Positions 1 through 8,840 of a stretch of 64,000 bases of DNA are shown piece after piece. Below the pieces are notes generated by a model. It was not told the origin of the DNA. It did not search any database and saw nothing but the letters and a program-made list of their open reading frames with translations. Numbering within the stretch: position 1 is the stretch's first letter; each line of letters opens with the position of its first letter. Made by a program: the position numbers and the translations under genes. Origin of the DNA: QHXW01 sp963847515. Its GTDB lineage: Bacteria; Acidobacteriota; Terriglobia; Bryobacterales; Bryobacteraceae. The stretch is taken from contig CAWKAA010000005.1 of assembly GCA_963847515.1 (NCBI GenBank), positions 372,001 through 436,000 of the forward strand, written 5' to 3'.

Positions 1-1670
1 GTCATGTGGCTTACCGCAACCATGACGATTGCCGACACAATTGTGATCAATACACTGAAGTACTGGAAATAGATGTTGTTGACGATCCAAAGAAACGATC
101 CTGACGGATACCCATTCTGAAATGGCCCCACGCCGAGCGTTACCGGCGTGTCTACCAAAAGCCTGAACAACCCCAACGCAAAACCCACGATCATGGCCCA
201 AAGGGCTCCCTGGGCGTTAAGACGCTTGAAAAAGACGCCAAAGAAGAACACAACAAAGATCGGCGGCGCCAGATACCCTTGGACGGACTGCAGGTAGGTG
301 TAGAGTCCGCGTGCATTCTTGATCACTGGTATCCACGCCAGGGCAATGACGACCATGATGGCCGTCGCCATCCGTCCGGTGCGAACCAACTGATGTTGCG
401 AAGCGCCTTTGTTCCACTTCTCATAGAGATCTACGGTGAAGAGCGTGGAACAGGCGTTGAACACGCCAGCCAGCGAACCCATCAACGCGGAGAGCAACCC
501 CGCCACGACAATGCCGCGAATCCCCGGCGGCAACAGGTATTGCACCATCATCGGAAACGCGCCGTTCGACGCCGCTGGAATCGCCTGGCCGTCCGGTCCG
601 ATCATCTGCGCCAGTTCAGGAACTTTGCCGCTCCTGGCCAGCGCAAAACAAATCAGGCCTGGGATAAGAAACAGATACACAGGGAATAATTTGAGAAACG
701 CGGCGAAGATGCTACCGCGGCGCGCCACGGTTTCATTCGGCGCGCCTAATGCCCGTTGCACGATGTACTGGTCCGTGCACCAGTACCAGAGTCCGATGAT
801 CGGCGCACAGAAGAGCATGCCGAGCCAGGGAAAGTTCCCGTTGAAGTACCAGGCTTCTTTGATGACCGCTCCCGCTGCGTTGGTCTGGATCACCGGCGCC
901 CAGGTACCTTCCACACCTGCAGGAATGAGCGGCTTCCACAGATTGAACATGTCGGAGCCGCACCAGTGCCGCAACTCGCTCCACCCTCCAAGCCGGACCA
1001 GCCCATAACCCGTCAACAAGGTTGAGCCAAGGATCAGGACCGTCACTTGCACCGCATCGTTATATGCCACCGCGCGCATGCCGCCCAGCGTCGTGTACAG
1101 TCCGGTCAAGACGATCACCAGCACCGAGCCAATCCAGAAACTGTCGATCACAATCCCTCCGACGTTCAATCGCATTTCCGGGAAAAGAGTGCCAAAGACT
1201 ACGCCGCCGGCAAAAATCCCCACAGCAATCTTCGAGATGACAAAAGTGATCAAGGAAACGATCGAGAGAATGTACCGGGATTTTTCGTTGAAGCGCCGTT
1301 CCAGGAACTCAGGCATCGTGAAAACCATGGAACGCATGTAGAACGGAACGAACACCCACGCCAGCACCAGCAGGCACCAGGCGTGCAATTCGTAGTGCGC
1401 CATCGCCACGCCGCTGGTTGCTCCGGAGCCCGCCAGGCCGACGATATGTTCCGACCCGATATTGGAAGCAAAAATCGAAGCGCCGATGATCCACCAGCCA
1501 AGGTTGCGGCCGGCCAGGAAGTAATCCGCTGCGGAATCCTTTCCCTTGCGGACCACCCACCAGGCGACGCCCAGCAAGATGCCAAAGTAAAGGGCAATCG
1601 CAAGCCAGTCGATTCCGGTGATATGCGATTGGCCAGCTGTAGAGAAAAGCAACAGGGCGGGAACACTCAT
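1..1670 (-). CDS. Sodium/solute symporter (SSS family), 3' end outside window
   Basis: The minus strand from ATG 1670 is open to the window edge, about 556 residues, so the C-terminus is missing. The product is a polytopic inner-membrane protein of the solute:sodium symporter family. It starts MSVPALLLFS and shows the family pattern ASNIGSEHIVGLAGSGA near residues 60-80, typical of SGLT-like sugar/solute carriers, followed by many hydrophobic segments (for example FPVYLFLIPGLICFAL and IYFQYFSVLITIVSAIVMVAV). The substrate cannot be read from sequence; family members move sugars, amino acids or other small solutes with Na+. There are no frame breaks. Plus-strand ORFs across this stretch are shadows. 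Confidence 0.88.
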   Translation of the reverse strand, partial: MSVPALLLFSTAGQSHITGIDWLAIALYFGILLGVAWWVVRKGKDSAADYFLAGRNLGWWIIGASIFASNIGSEHIVGLAGSGATSGVAMAHYELHAWCLLVLAWVFVPFYMRSMVFTMPEFLERRFNEKSRYILSIVSLITFVISKIAVGIFAGGVVFGTLFPEMRLNVGGIVIDSFWIGSVLVIVLTGLYTTLGGMRAVAYNDAVQVTVLILGSTLLTGYGLVRLGGWSELRHWCGSDMFNLWKPLIPAGVEGTWAPVIQTNAAGAVIKEAWYFNGNFPWLGMLFCAPIIGLWYWCTDQYIVQRALGAPNETVARRGSIFAAFLKLFPVYLFLIPGLICFALARSGKVPELAQMIGPDGQAIPAASNGAFPMMVQYLLPPGIRGIVVAGLLSALMGSLAGVFNACSTLFTVDLYEKWNKGASQHQLVRTGRMATAIMVVIALAWIPVIKNARGLYTYLQSVQGYLAPPIFVVFFFGVFFKRLNAQGALWAMIVGFALGLFRLLVDTPVTLGVGPFQNGYPSGSFLWIVNNIYFQYFSVLITIVSAIVMVAVSHM

Positions 1671-1941
1671 GGACGCTCCGTTCGATGCAACATGTCATCC
1701 TACAGGAGCCCGCTCTTCTCAATCAACGCCGGGGTAATCGAGGGCCCGCGTCCGCGGCTCTCAAAGATCGCTGTTGGCAGGCTGTTTTATCAACGTCCGA
1801 CCCAAAAGCTACGTGCAGAATCCGCCGCAACGAGTGCAGTCTTTGCTCCACCGGCCCCGTCGTAACATCGGATGCCAAGATAACCCGCCTGCATCGGCAC
1901 TTTTCGCCTGAACGGCACCGTTCGTGCTCTGGAAGGAAATC

Positions 1942-2400
1942 ATGAGGATATACTCAACTACTGCGATTAGCGGAGTCGTCTTAACGACCCTCCTGTTCGC
2001 GTTCTCCGCTTTCGCGCGCGAACACAGCGCGCTGAACGGAACCTGGACGCTAGTACCCGCCGAGAGCGATTTTGCAGGCCAGCGTGTCGTTCAAACTGGC
2101 ACCGTGACGATCAACGAGCGGCAGGGCAACATCACCGTTTCTCGCCATTTCGTCTATGAAGGCGCCGCCGAGACCTTCTTCTACAGTGACTTGACGGACG
2201 GCGAGAACACCGCCACGATTCACTCCGGCAACGACGTCAAGAGCAAGACCAGATGGGATCACAACGTTCTGAAGGTGACGACTACGCAATCCGGCGTGAC
2301 TACTCTCGAAAGCTATACCTTAGACGCTGATGGCACCATGCGGGTCAGCGTCGACAGGCCGGAGCACAAATCGATCACCCTAGTCTTCCAACGCAAATAG
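1942..2400 (+). CDS. Small secreted protein, lipocalin-like beta-rich domain
   Basis: This is a 152-residue protein. ATG 1942 is preferred over the upstream in-frame start at 1924 because GGAAGG lies 6 bases upstream. Residues 1 to about 25 are a signal peptide ending at FSAFA. The mature part begins LNGTWTLVPAESDF, a pattern seen in acidobacterial secreted proteins of 'NGTWxLxPxxSDF' type, and is rich in alternating polar/hydrophobic strands (FVYEGAAETFFYSDL, TTLESYTLDADGTMRVSV). It is probably exported to the periplasm or outside. No catalytic motif is visible and no function can be assigned. It stands alone between a symporter on the opposite strand and the Tad cluster, also on the opposite strand. 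Confidence 0.7.
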   Translation: MRIYSTTAISGVVLTTLLFAFSAFAREHSALNGTWTLVPAESDFAGQRVVQTGTVTINERQGNITVSRHFVYEGAAETFFYSDLTDGENTATIHSGNDVKSKTRWDHNVLKVTTTQSGVTTLESYTLDADGTMRVSVDRPEHKSITLVFQRK

Positions 2401-2460
2401 AGCAAGTAACGGAGGCTGGTCCCGGCCCGCCTCCTGCCGGGTTTGCGTGCCTGAGTTGTT

Positions 2461-3339
2461 TTAACGGACAGCGTTTGTCAGCAATGGCTGCAATTGGGAA
2501 AGGACTTGCAATACCGCCGGTCCCAGAGTCACCAGCAGAATGGACGGAAAAATCAGGAAGAAGAGGGGAAAAACTATTTTTACAGCGACTTTCCGGGCCC
2601 CCTCAGTCGCTTTTTGCCGCATCCGGATCCGCATGTAGTGAACGTGCATGCGCAGGGTCGGCGCCAGGCTCGTTCCGAACCGATCGGCATCGAGCAGTAT
2701 GCGCGCGAGACGGCGAACTTCGACCTCTTGATTGCGACTGGCGAGATTCCGGAGCGCCTGGGCTCGGCTCTTGCCAGCGAGTACTTCGATCTCCACCATG
2801 CTCAACTCGGCGCAAAGGACGGGAAAAGGATCGCGAAGCTGGCGGCTGGTTTCGATGAACACCGCGTCCAGGGACACTCCAGCTTCAAGGCCTAGCACCA
2901 TCAAGTCCAGCGCAGCTGGCAGACCCTCGCGGAGTTTTTCGGAACGCCGCCGGATCCGCCGGTTGAGGATTTGGTTCGGCAGCATGTATCCAACCAGGGC
3001 CCCGCACATCGCCGCCACGGCGCTGCGAGAGAACCCCGCCTGTTGGAAAGACGCAACGCCGAATGCAACCAACCCCATGATGGCCGCCGCCGATACCCGG
3101 ATGCCAACGTATAGCTCCGCCGAGGCCGATTGGTACCCGGCCGTGCCGAGTTGTTGGCGAAGCCGCTCCGCCTCTATCGGCCGAACTGGCGCGGCGCGCC
3201 CGATGCGGCGCAACGTGTCCATCAACGGACCTGCGCTCTCTTCGGTTGCCCGGCCCCGTTTGAGCAGGGCGTAGCCCGCTAGGGTAACGGAGCCCATGAC
3301 CAGCAGAAAGAGGCCAGCGAATATACCGAATGGATGCAT
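2461..3339 (-). CDS. tadC: Type II secretion F-domain protein, TadC-like
   Basis: This 292-residue inner-membrane protein has the F-domain architecture. An N-terminal membrane segment (FGIFAGLFLLVMGSVTLAGYALL) is followed by a pair of helices around residues 85-125. Then comes the cytoplasmic helical domain with LREGLPAALDLMVLGLEAGVSLDAVF and a C-terminal membrane hairpin (KIVFPLFFLIFPSILLVTLGPAVLQVL). TadC pairs with TadB as the platform of Tad/Flp pilus or secretion machines. It follows tadB by 4 bases, so the two are surely co-transcribed. No TadA ATPase or pilin gene is in view, so the machine must be completed from elsewhere or be degenerate. Confidence 0.85.
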   Translation of the reverse strand: MHPFGIFAGLFLLVMGSVTLAGYALLKRGRATEESAGPLMDTLRRIGRAAPVRPIEAERLRQQLGTAGYQSASAELYVGIRVSAAAIMGLVAFGVASFQQAGFSRSAVAAMCGALVGYMLPNQILNRRIRRRSEKLREGLPAALDLMVLGLEAGVSLDAVFIETSRQLRDPFPVLCAELSMVEIEVLAGKSRAQALRNLASRNQEVEVRRLARILLDADRFGTSLAPTLRMHVHYMRIRMRQKATEGARKVAVKIVFPLFFLIFPSILLVTLGPAVLQVLSQLQPLLTNAVR

Positions 3340-3343
3340 GGAA

Positions 3344-4306
3344 CTAGACCTTGACCTTCACAATGCGCTGAATGGCAAGGTGCCCCAATATCAGGCTGAA
3401 CAAAGCGCCGCCGAGGAGATACTTCCCGTACGGATGCCAGAACAGAACCCCTATGTACGCGGGGCTGGTAACACACATGATGAGGGCAATGGCGATAGGC
3501 AGAATGGTCAAGACGGTTCCGCTCATGCGGCCCTGCGCCGAAACCACGCGTACTTCCCTCCGGAGCGCGATGGCATCCCGGATGGACTTGGCCAGTTCCT
3601 CGAGGATCTCTGTCAGCCGGCCGCCGAAACGGCTCTGCAGCGCTACCGCCGCTGCGAACAGGCGGATCTCCAGCAGAGGCATGCGGCGCGTCATGTTCTC
3701 CAGCGCCGCGGGCCAGGCCAGTCCCAGTTTCCACTCGTCATAAGCCTTGCGCATCTCTTGCGCCAGAGGTTCGGGGGATTCAGCGGCCAGCAGTTCCATG
3801 CCGGCCGAGAACGGATGTCCCGCCCGCATGGCTTGTGACAAAGAATCCAGCGCGTCGGGAAACTGTTCTTCGATCTTTTGAAAGCGCAGGGTTCGTTTGT
3901 GAAGGATATACCAAAGAGGGACGACGATACCGGCGGCCGCCGCCAAAGGCACGCTGACGACGGGTGTCCAGTCCAGCGCAAACAGAAGGGCCGCGCCGAC
4001 TGAGCCAAGCAGCAGCATGACCAGCGTGCTTCTGCCTACCGACCACTTCAGTCCCGCTTCGGCAATCCGGAGCTTGAGGATTTCGATGAAATCAAACCGG
4101 GCGAGCAACTCCTGCCAGACCGAGATCGAGCTGAGCATTTGTTGCCGGAGCAAGAGGGGCGTCTCGGCCTCCGGCGAGGAGCCGTCCAGGGCGAGAACCG
4201 GCTGCTGTCCCGCGCGCTGTTCGAGCAAAGCCCAGCCGCCAACCATTAGAGCCCAGGCTCCCAGACAGGTGACGACGAAAAACAAAATGAGGATCGTAAA
4301 CAGCAT
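3344..4306 (-). CDS. tadB: Type II secretion F-domain protein, TadB-like
   Basis: This 320-residue inner-membrane protein is the second F-domain subunit. It has an N-terminal membrane segment (MLFTILILFFVVTCLGAWAL), a two-helix membrane unit near residues 95-135, a cytoplasmic domain containing EEQFPDALDSLSQAMRAGHPFSAGMELLA, and C-terminal membrane helices (GTVLTILPIAIALIMCV). The family builds the membrane platform for Tad/Flp assembly with TadC. It lies 6 bases after the cpaB-like gene and 4 before tadC, making a compact three-gene operon. Length is normal for TadB and the frame is intact. Confidence 0.85.
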   Translation of the reverse strand: MLFTILILFFVVTCLGAWALMVGGWALLEQRAGQQPVLALDGSSPEAETPLLLRQQMLSSISVWQELLARFDFIEILKLRIAEAGLKWSVGRSTLVMLLLGSVGAALLFALDWTPVVSVPLAAAAGIVVPLWYILHKRTLRFQKIEEQFPDALDSLSQAMRAGHPFSAGMELLAAESPEPLAQEMRKAYDEWKLGLAWPAALENMTRRMPLLEIRLFAAAVALQSRFGGRLTEILEELAKSIRDAIALRREVRVVSAQGRMSGTVLTILPIAIALIMCVTSPAYIGVLFWHPYGKYLLGGALFSLILGHLAIQRIVKVKV

Positions 4307-4312
4307 GCCGGC

Positions 4313-5668
4313 CTACTGCCTGAGGGCCACGACCGCCGTATTCGTGGGCTCGATCACTTGGAGTGTCACCAACACCACCAGTTCCCGGTTGCCGCTTTCT
4401 CGCGGACGCCCGGCGAAAAGCCTCTCGGCCAGGACCGGCCAATCTCGGGCGGCGCTCAGTCCCGACATCAGAAAGCTTTGGCCATTCACCACCTCGACCT
4501 CGGTGTCCATCTCGCGCGTGGCCACGCCCGCGGATGAGGGAGCGGTGATCTTCGGCCGCACTTTCACGCGTATCGTTCCCTTCCCGTCAAGCCGGGGCAG
4601 AAACCGGAGCCGCAAACCGCATGTGCCGTTTTTGGCGTGGGAGGGATTCTTCCAGGACGCACCCGCGTGCATGCTGGCGGAGCGGTCGTTAGCGGTCCGG
4701 AGCTGTGCAGACCACAGCACATCGATTTGATGGCTATTCTCGAGGTCGAGAAGTACCTGCCCGCCTTCCCGTCCTAGGGGCACAGCAACCGCCTGCAACA
4801 CGGCGCTTCGGTGCGGCCAATGCCATTTGGCAGCCAGTTCGTCCAAGAGCTCCGGCCGGGCGCCCGCGACCTGGACTAGCAGCTCGACTAGCCCCGCGGA
4901 GGTTCCGGCGCGTTTGCCAATCGCGTCTCGCCCTGCGACGGCGATACCGCTGGCACGTGCGGGCTGATCGTCTACAGCCCCAAACATCCCGGCTAGGCTG
5001 ACCAATGGCCTCGCGCCCACGCCCGAATCCAGCGGATTGCGCAGCAGCAGCCGGACATGGGCTGCCGAATCCGCCAGCCCCAGTTGGTCCGCTGCCGCAG
5101 GCGCCGCGAGTAAAGTAACTACGGCTCCTGGGTGTCCGCCAGACGGCTCCGGCACATCCATCGAAAGGACCTCCAGGTTTTGCAGCGCAGTCCGCAAACT
5201 CGGTTCCGCGCCACGGACGGACGCCACCACTTGCACGTCCACCCGATCGCCGGGCCGCAAGAGGCGCAGCACGCCGCTCGAATCGGATGCGCGCACGGAA
5301 ACGGCGCGCATCCCGGCCGCCACACCGTTCCCAACGCTGCCATCCGTAGACGCCAACCGGGTTTGCATAATGGGCTCGTTCTCTTGCACCGCCTCGTACA
5401 CTGTTTTTCCGATAATCTGGCCAGTTGAGGTATAGCCGCCCTTGAGCGGCTCCGCCCCTCTCCAGGTCGAAATCTTGAGGTCCCCGGCCGTAACCAGAGT
5501 GCCCCGATCCAGGTTGCGTGCGGCCACTACCATCGGCCGCCGTGGGATGCTGGTGGAGGCTTCGCGCAACCGCCCCCCCATCAGCCCATAGAAAACACCC
5601 GTGGAAGCCGCCGCCGCCACGAACGCGATGCACAGCAAGGGAAACAGATTTCGTTTGAAGGGTGACAC
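4313..5668 (-). CDS. cpaB: CpaB/RcpC-like SAF-domain protein fused to a secretin-like C-terminus
   Basis: This is a 451-residue protein starting at GTG 5668. Residues 1 to about 30 form a membrane anchor (FPLLCIAFVAAAASTGVFYGL). Residues 45-110 look like the SAF domain of CpaB/RcpC (VVAARNLDRGTLVTAGDL and later IIGKTVYEAVQENEPI). Residues 120-220 match the RcpC core (RAVSVRASDSSGVLRLLRPGDRVDVQVV). The C-terminal part resembles the end of a CpaC/GspD secretin: IRVKVRPKITAPSS, then TREMDTEVEVVNGQSFLMSGL, corresponding to the 'T.V.l.dGqsf.igGL' block. CpaB and CpaC are normally separate proteins. It is first in the operon with tadB and tadC. The fusion is my reading of motifs and needs a profile search. 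Confidence 0.72.
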   Translation of the reverse strand: MSPFKRNLFPLLCIAFVAAAASTGVFYGLMGGRLREASTSIPRRPMVVAARNLDRGTLVTAGDLKISTWRGAEPLKGGYTSTGQIIGKTVYEAVQENEPIMQTRLASTDGSVGNGVAAGMRAVSVRASDSSGVLRLLRPGDRVDVQVVASVRGAEPSLRTALQNLEVLSMDVPEPSGGHPGAVVTLLAAPAAADQLGLADSAAHVRLLLRNPLDSGVGARPLVSLAGMFGAVDDQPARASGIAVAGRDAIGKRAGTSAGLVELLVQVAGARPELLDELAAKWHWPHRSAVLQAVAVPLGREGGQVLLDLENSHQIDVLWSAQLRTANDRSASMHAGASWKNPSHAKNGTCGLRLRFLPRLDGKGTIRVKVRPKITAPSSAGVATREMDTEVEVVNGQSFLMSGLSAARDWPVLAERLFAGRPRESGNRELVVLVTLQVIEPTNTAVVALRQ

Positions 5669-5849
5669 ACAGACCTCGTGGTCATTAGATCAGGCGAGTT
5701 CACGTTCATGGAATCGGTCCAGTACTCTAGCAAAGCGGGGAAGAACACTTTAGAAAGGTGTGGCCAATGCCCTAGTCCAAAAAAAGATTCTGACCCGTCG
5801 ATTTCGCCACCGCCCGTTCGACCTACAGGTAGAAGGAGACATAAGTACC

Positions 5850-6746
5850 ATGCCGAGAAGAAGTTTTATCGCTACGTCCGCCGCCGGAATCATGGTGACC
5901 GCCTCCGCCCTTGCATCCGCGCAGAGCAGCCAGGCAACTGCCGTCAAAACCGGCTTCGCTCCGGTGAACGGCCTCAAGATGTACTACGAAATCTACGGCG
6001 CCGGAGAACCGCTGGTCCTTCTGCATGGCGGGGTGGGCTCGACCGAAAATTTCAGCGCAATTCTACCGTCCCTATCCAAAACGCGGCAAGTGATTGCCGT
6101 CGATTTGCAAGCTCACGGCCGCACCGCCGATATCGACCGTCCGCTGCGCTACGAAACAATGGCCGACGACGTCGCCGCGTTGATTCACTATCTCCGAATT
6201 GAGAAGGCCGACGTCATGGGTTATTCGCTCGGCGGCGGAGCCGCCCTGCGCACCACCATCCAGCATCCTGGTGAAGTGAAGAGGCTTATAGTCGTTTCGG
6301 CCGTTTTCAAGCGCGATGGGTGGTATCCCGAGATTGTCGCGGGAATGTCGCAGATGGGTCCGGGAGCCGCCGAGCCGATGAAGCAGACCCCCATGTACTA
6401 TGCCCGCTTTGCGCCGAGACCGGCAGATTGGCCGGTACTGCTCACCAAGCTCGGCGAGTTGCTCAGGCAGGACTACGACTGGTCGAAGGAGGTAGCGGCA
6501 ATTCAGGCGCCCACGTTGCTTGTATTTGGGGATGCGGATGCCGTCCGCACCGCGCATGCCGTCCAGTTCTTCGAACTGCTTGGCGGCGGCAAGAAGGACG
6601 CCGGCTGGGACGGATCGGGAATGTCCAAAGCGCGGCTCGCCATTCTGCCGGGCGTGACGCACTACAACGTCTTCTCGTCGCCTGTATTGGCATCCACCGT
6701 CACGACTTTCCTCGACGCCCCCATGCCCGGACACACCGGCCACTAG
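5850..6746 (+). CDS. Secreted alpha/beta hydrolase
   Basis: The protein has 298 residues from ATG 5850. This start is chosen over upstream in-frame starts because AAGGAGA ends about 10 bases before it and the resulting N-terminus MPRRSFIATSAAGIMVTASA is an export signal (possibly Tat-like, with the double Arg). The fold is a classic alpha/beta hydrolase: oxyanion region LLHGGVGS, nucleophile elbow GYSLGG with Ser126, acid in FGDADAV (Asp228 or 230) and His271 in GVTHYN. It is probably an esterase or C-C hydrolase of unknown substrate. It stands alone, divergent from the cpaB operon across about 180 bases. Confidence 0.82.
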   Translation: MPRRSFIATSAAGIMVTASALASAQSSQATAVKTGFAPVNGLKMYYEIYGAGEPLVLLHGGVGSTENFSAILPSLSKTRQVIAVDLQAHGRTADIDRPLRYETMADDVAALIHYLRIEKADVMGYSLGGGAALRTTIQHPGEVKRLIVVSAVFKRDGWYPEIVAGMSQMGPGAAEPMKQTPMYYARFAPRPADWPVLLTKLGELLRQDYDWSKEVAAIQAPTLLVFGDADAVRTAHAVQFFELLGGGKKDAGWDGSGMSKARLAILPGVTHYNVFSSPVLASTVTTFLDAPMPGHTGH

Positions 6747-6841
6747 CTACGCATCGCGGACGCGAGGGTCGGCAAGCGGGCGAGGGCGCCCGCCCCAGTT
6801 TTGGCGAGGCGATCGGGGCAAAGCCAGGGGTTTCGCCGTGT

Positions 6842-6867
6842 CCCCGCGTCGCCCCATCTCCGCGTCG
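6842..6867. repeat. GC-rich intergenic repeat unit, copy 1
   Basis: This 26-base unit lies between the hydrolase stop and the acs stop. Its reverse complement (CGACGCGGAGA, then TGGGGCGACGCGGGG) matches 40515-40540 at about 21 of 26 positions. Both copies lie just after a gene 3' end. Confidence 0.5.
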
Positions 6868-6893
6868 GGCGATGTGAAACATCTCCGCCTCGC

Positions 6894-8830
6894 CTACTCC
6901 TCCTCGTGCTGTGCCGCCAGCCGCGTCACCACCGACAGATCCTCTAGCGTGGTCACGTCGCCGACTACCGTGTTCGACGTCACGATCTCGCGCAGCAGTC
7001 GGCGCATGATCTTGCCGCTGCGCGTTTTGGGCAGCGCGTCGGTGAAGCGGATCTGCTCCGGTTTGGCGAAGCTGCCGATCTCGTGCGCTACCCACTTGCG
7101 CAGCTCCTGCGCCAGCTCGTTCGTGGTTCCAGTTGCCCTTCTTCAGCGTCACGAAACACGCCACCGCCTGGCCCGTGATCTCGTGCGGCTTGCCCACCAC
7201 CGCCGCTTCCGCCACCGCCGGATGCCGCACCAGCGCCGATTCCATCTCCATCGTGCTCAGGCGGTGGCCGCTGACGTTCATCACGTCGTCCACGCGGCCC
7301 AGTACCCAGAAGTAGCCGTCGTCATCGCGCCGCGCGGCATCGCCGGTGAGATAGATGCCGGGGATGCGCTTCCAGTACTGCTCCTCGTAGCGCTGCGGAT
7401 CGCGCCAGAGGGTGCGCAGCATGCTGGGCCACGGCCGGCGGATAATCAGGAAGCCTTCGCGATTCGGCTCCACCGGCTTGCCTTTCAGGTCCACGATTTC
7501 GGGCAGAATTCCCGGCAGCGGCAGCGTGGCCGATCCCGGCTTGAGCGGGCACCGCGCCGGGCATGGGCGAAATCATGATGGCGCCCGTCTCGGTCTGCCA
7601 CCAGGTATCGACAATGGGGCAGCGCTCCTTGCCGATGGTCTTGTAATACCACTCCCACGCCGCGGGATTGATCGGCTCGCCCACCGAACCCAAGCAGCCG
7701 CAGGCTCGACAGATCGTGCGCGTTGGGCCACTGATCGCCCTGCCGGATGAAGGCGCGGATGGCCGTGGGCGAGGTGTAGAGAATGTTGACGCGGTATTTT
7801 TCGATCAGCCGCCAGAAGCGGTCGGGCTGCGGAAAATCGGGCGCGCCTTCGTACATCACGGTGGTGGCGCCGGCCGAAAGCGGACCGTACACGATGTAGC
7901 TGTGGCCGGTCACCCAGCCGATATCGGCCGTGCACCAGTAGGTGTCCTCCTCGCGCAGATCGAAGACCCACTTCATGGTCATGGTGGTCTGCAGCAGATA
8001 GCCGCCGTGGTGTGCACGATGCCTTTGGGCTTGCCGGTGGTTCCCGAGGTGTAGAGCACGTAGAGCGGATGCTTCCGCATCGAGCGGCACGGCGTCGCAG
8101 GTCTCGCCGGCGTTCTCGTCCAGCTCGTGCCACCAGTGATCGCGGCCCTGCTTCATTTCGACGACGCTGCCGGTGCGCCTGTAGACGATGACATCGCGCA
8201 CGGTGGGGCATTCCGGCAGCGCTTCATCCACGGCGGCCTTCAGCCGCACTTCCTTGCCGCGCCGCCAGCCGCCATCGGCGGTGATCACCACCTGCGCTTC
8301 CAGGTCCTGGATGCGCGCCTTCAGCGCCTCCGCCGAAAATCCGCCGAACACCACGCTGTGGATGATGCCCAGCCGCGCGCAGGCCAGCATCGCGACGGGC
8401 AGCTCCGGCACCATCGGCATGTAGATGATGGCGCGGTCGCCGGCTTTGAGGCCGCGCGACTTTGAGCACGTTGGCGAAGCGCGCACACCAGCCGGTGCAG
8501 TTCCTGGTAGGTAATCATGCGCTGATCGCCCGGCTCGCCTTCCCAGAGAATGGCGACCTTGTTCTTGCGATGCGTGGCCAGATGGCGGTCGAGGCAGTTG
8601 TAGGAGACGTTGGTCTTGCCGCCGACGAACCATTTCGCGAAGGGCGGGTTCCATTCGAAGACGTTGGACCACTTCTCGAACCAGAACAGTTCCTTTTCGG
8701 CCAGCTCGCCCCAGAATTCGGCGGGCTGCTCTTCCGCTCGCTTGTAGAGCGCGCGATAGGCCTCCATTCCCTGCACGTTGGCGTGCTTGACGAATTCAGG
8801 ACTCGGCGTGTATTTACTTTCCTCGGCCAT
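6894..8830 (-). CDS. acs: Acetyl-CoA synthetase (AMP-forming), frame broken about seven times
   Basis: The reconstructed product (about 645 residues, normal for Acs) converts acetate, ATP and CoA to acetyl-CoA via acetyl-AMP. The start ATG 8830 gives MAEESKYTPSPEFVKHANVQ. Visible blocks in order are FAKWFVGGKTNVSYNCLDRH, MVPELPVAMLACARLGIIHS, the P-loop YTSGTTGKPKG, TWWQTETGA, YLTGDAARRDDDGYFWVLGR, and the C-terminal LPKTRSGKIMRR carrying the lysine that is acetylated in the family. The frame changes near 8480, 8460, 8071, 8007, 7691, 7543 and 7130. Six are explained by one extra base and the one at 8007 by a lost C. The regular domain order across all frames argues for consensus errors, not decay. 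The stop TAG is at 6894-6896. Confidence 0.85.
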
Positions 8831-8840
8831 AGCGAGACCA

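Noticed and set aside
279..1341. Several plus-strand ORFs of 70-190 codons opposite the symporter
   Set aside because: They are antisense to an unbroken 556-codon membrane protein with clear family motifs, are rich in Arg/Pro/His and have no ribosome sites.
6894..8830. acs, dnaA, nuo genes as true pseudogenes
   Set aside because: The protein motifs are perfectly kept across every frame; real decay would also show substitutions and larger deletions.
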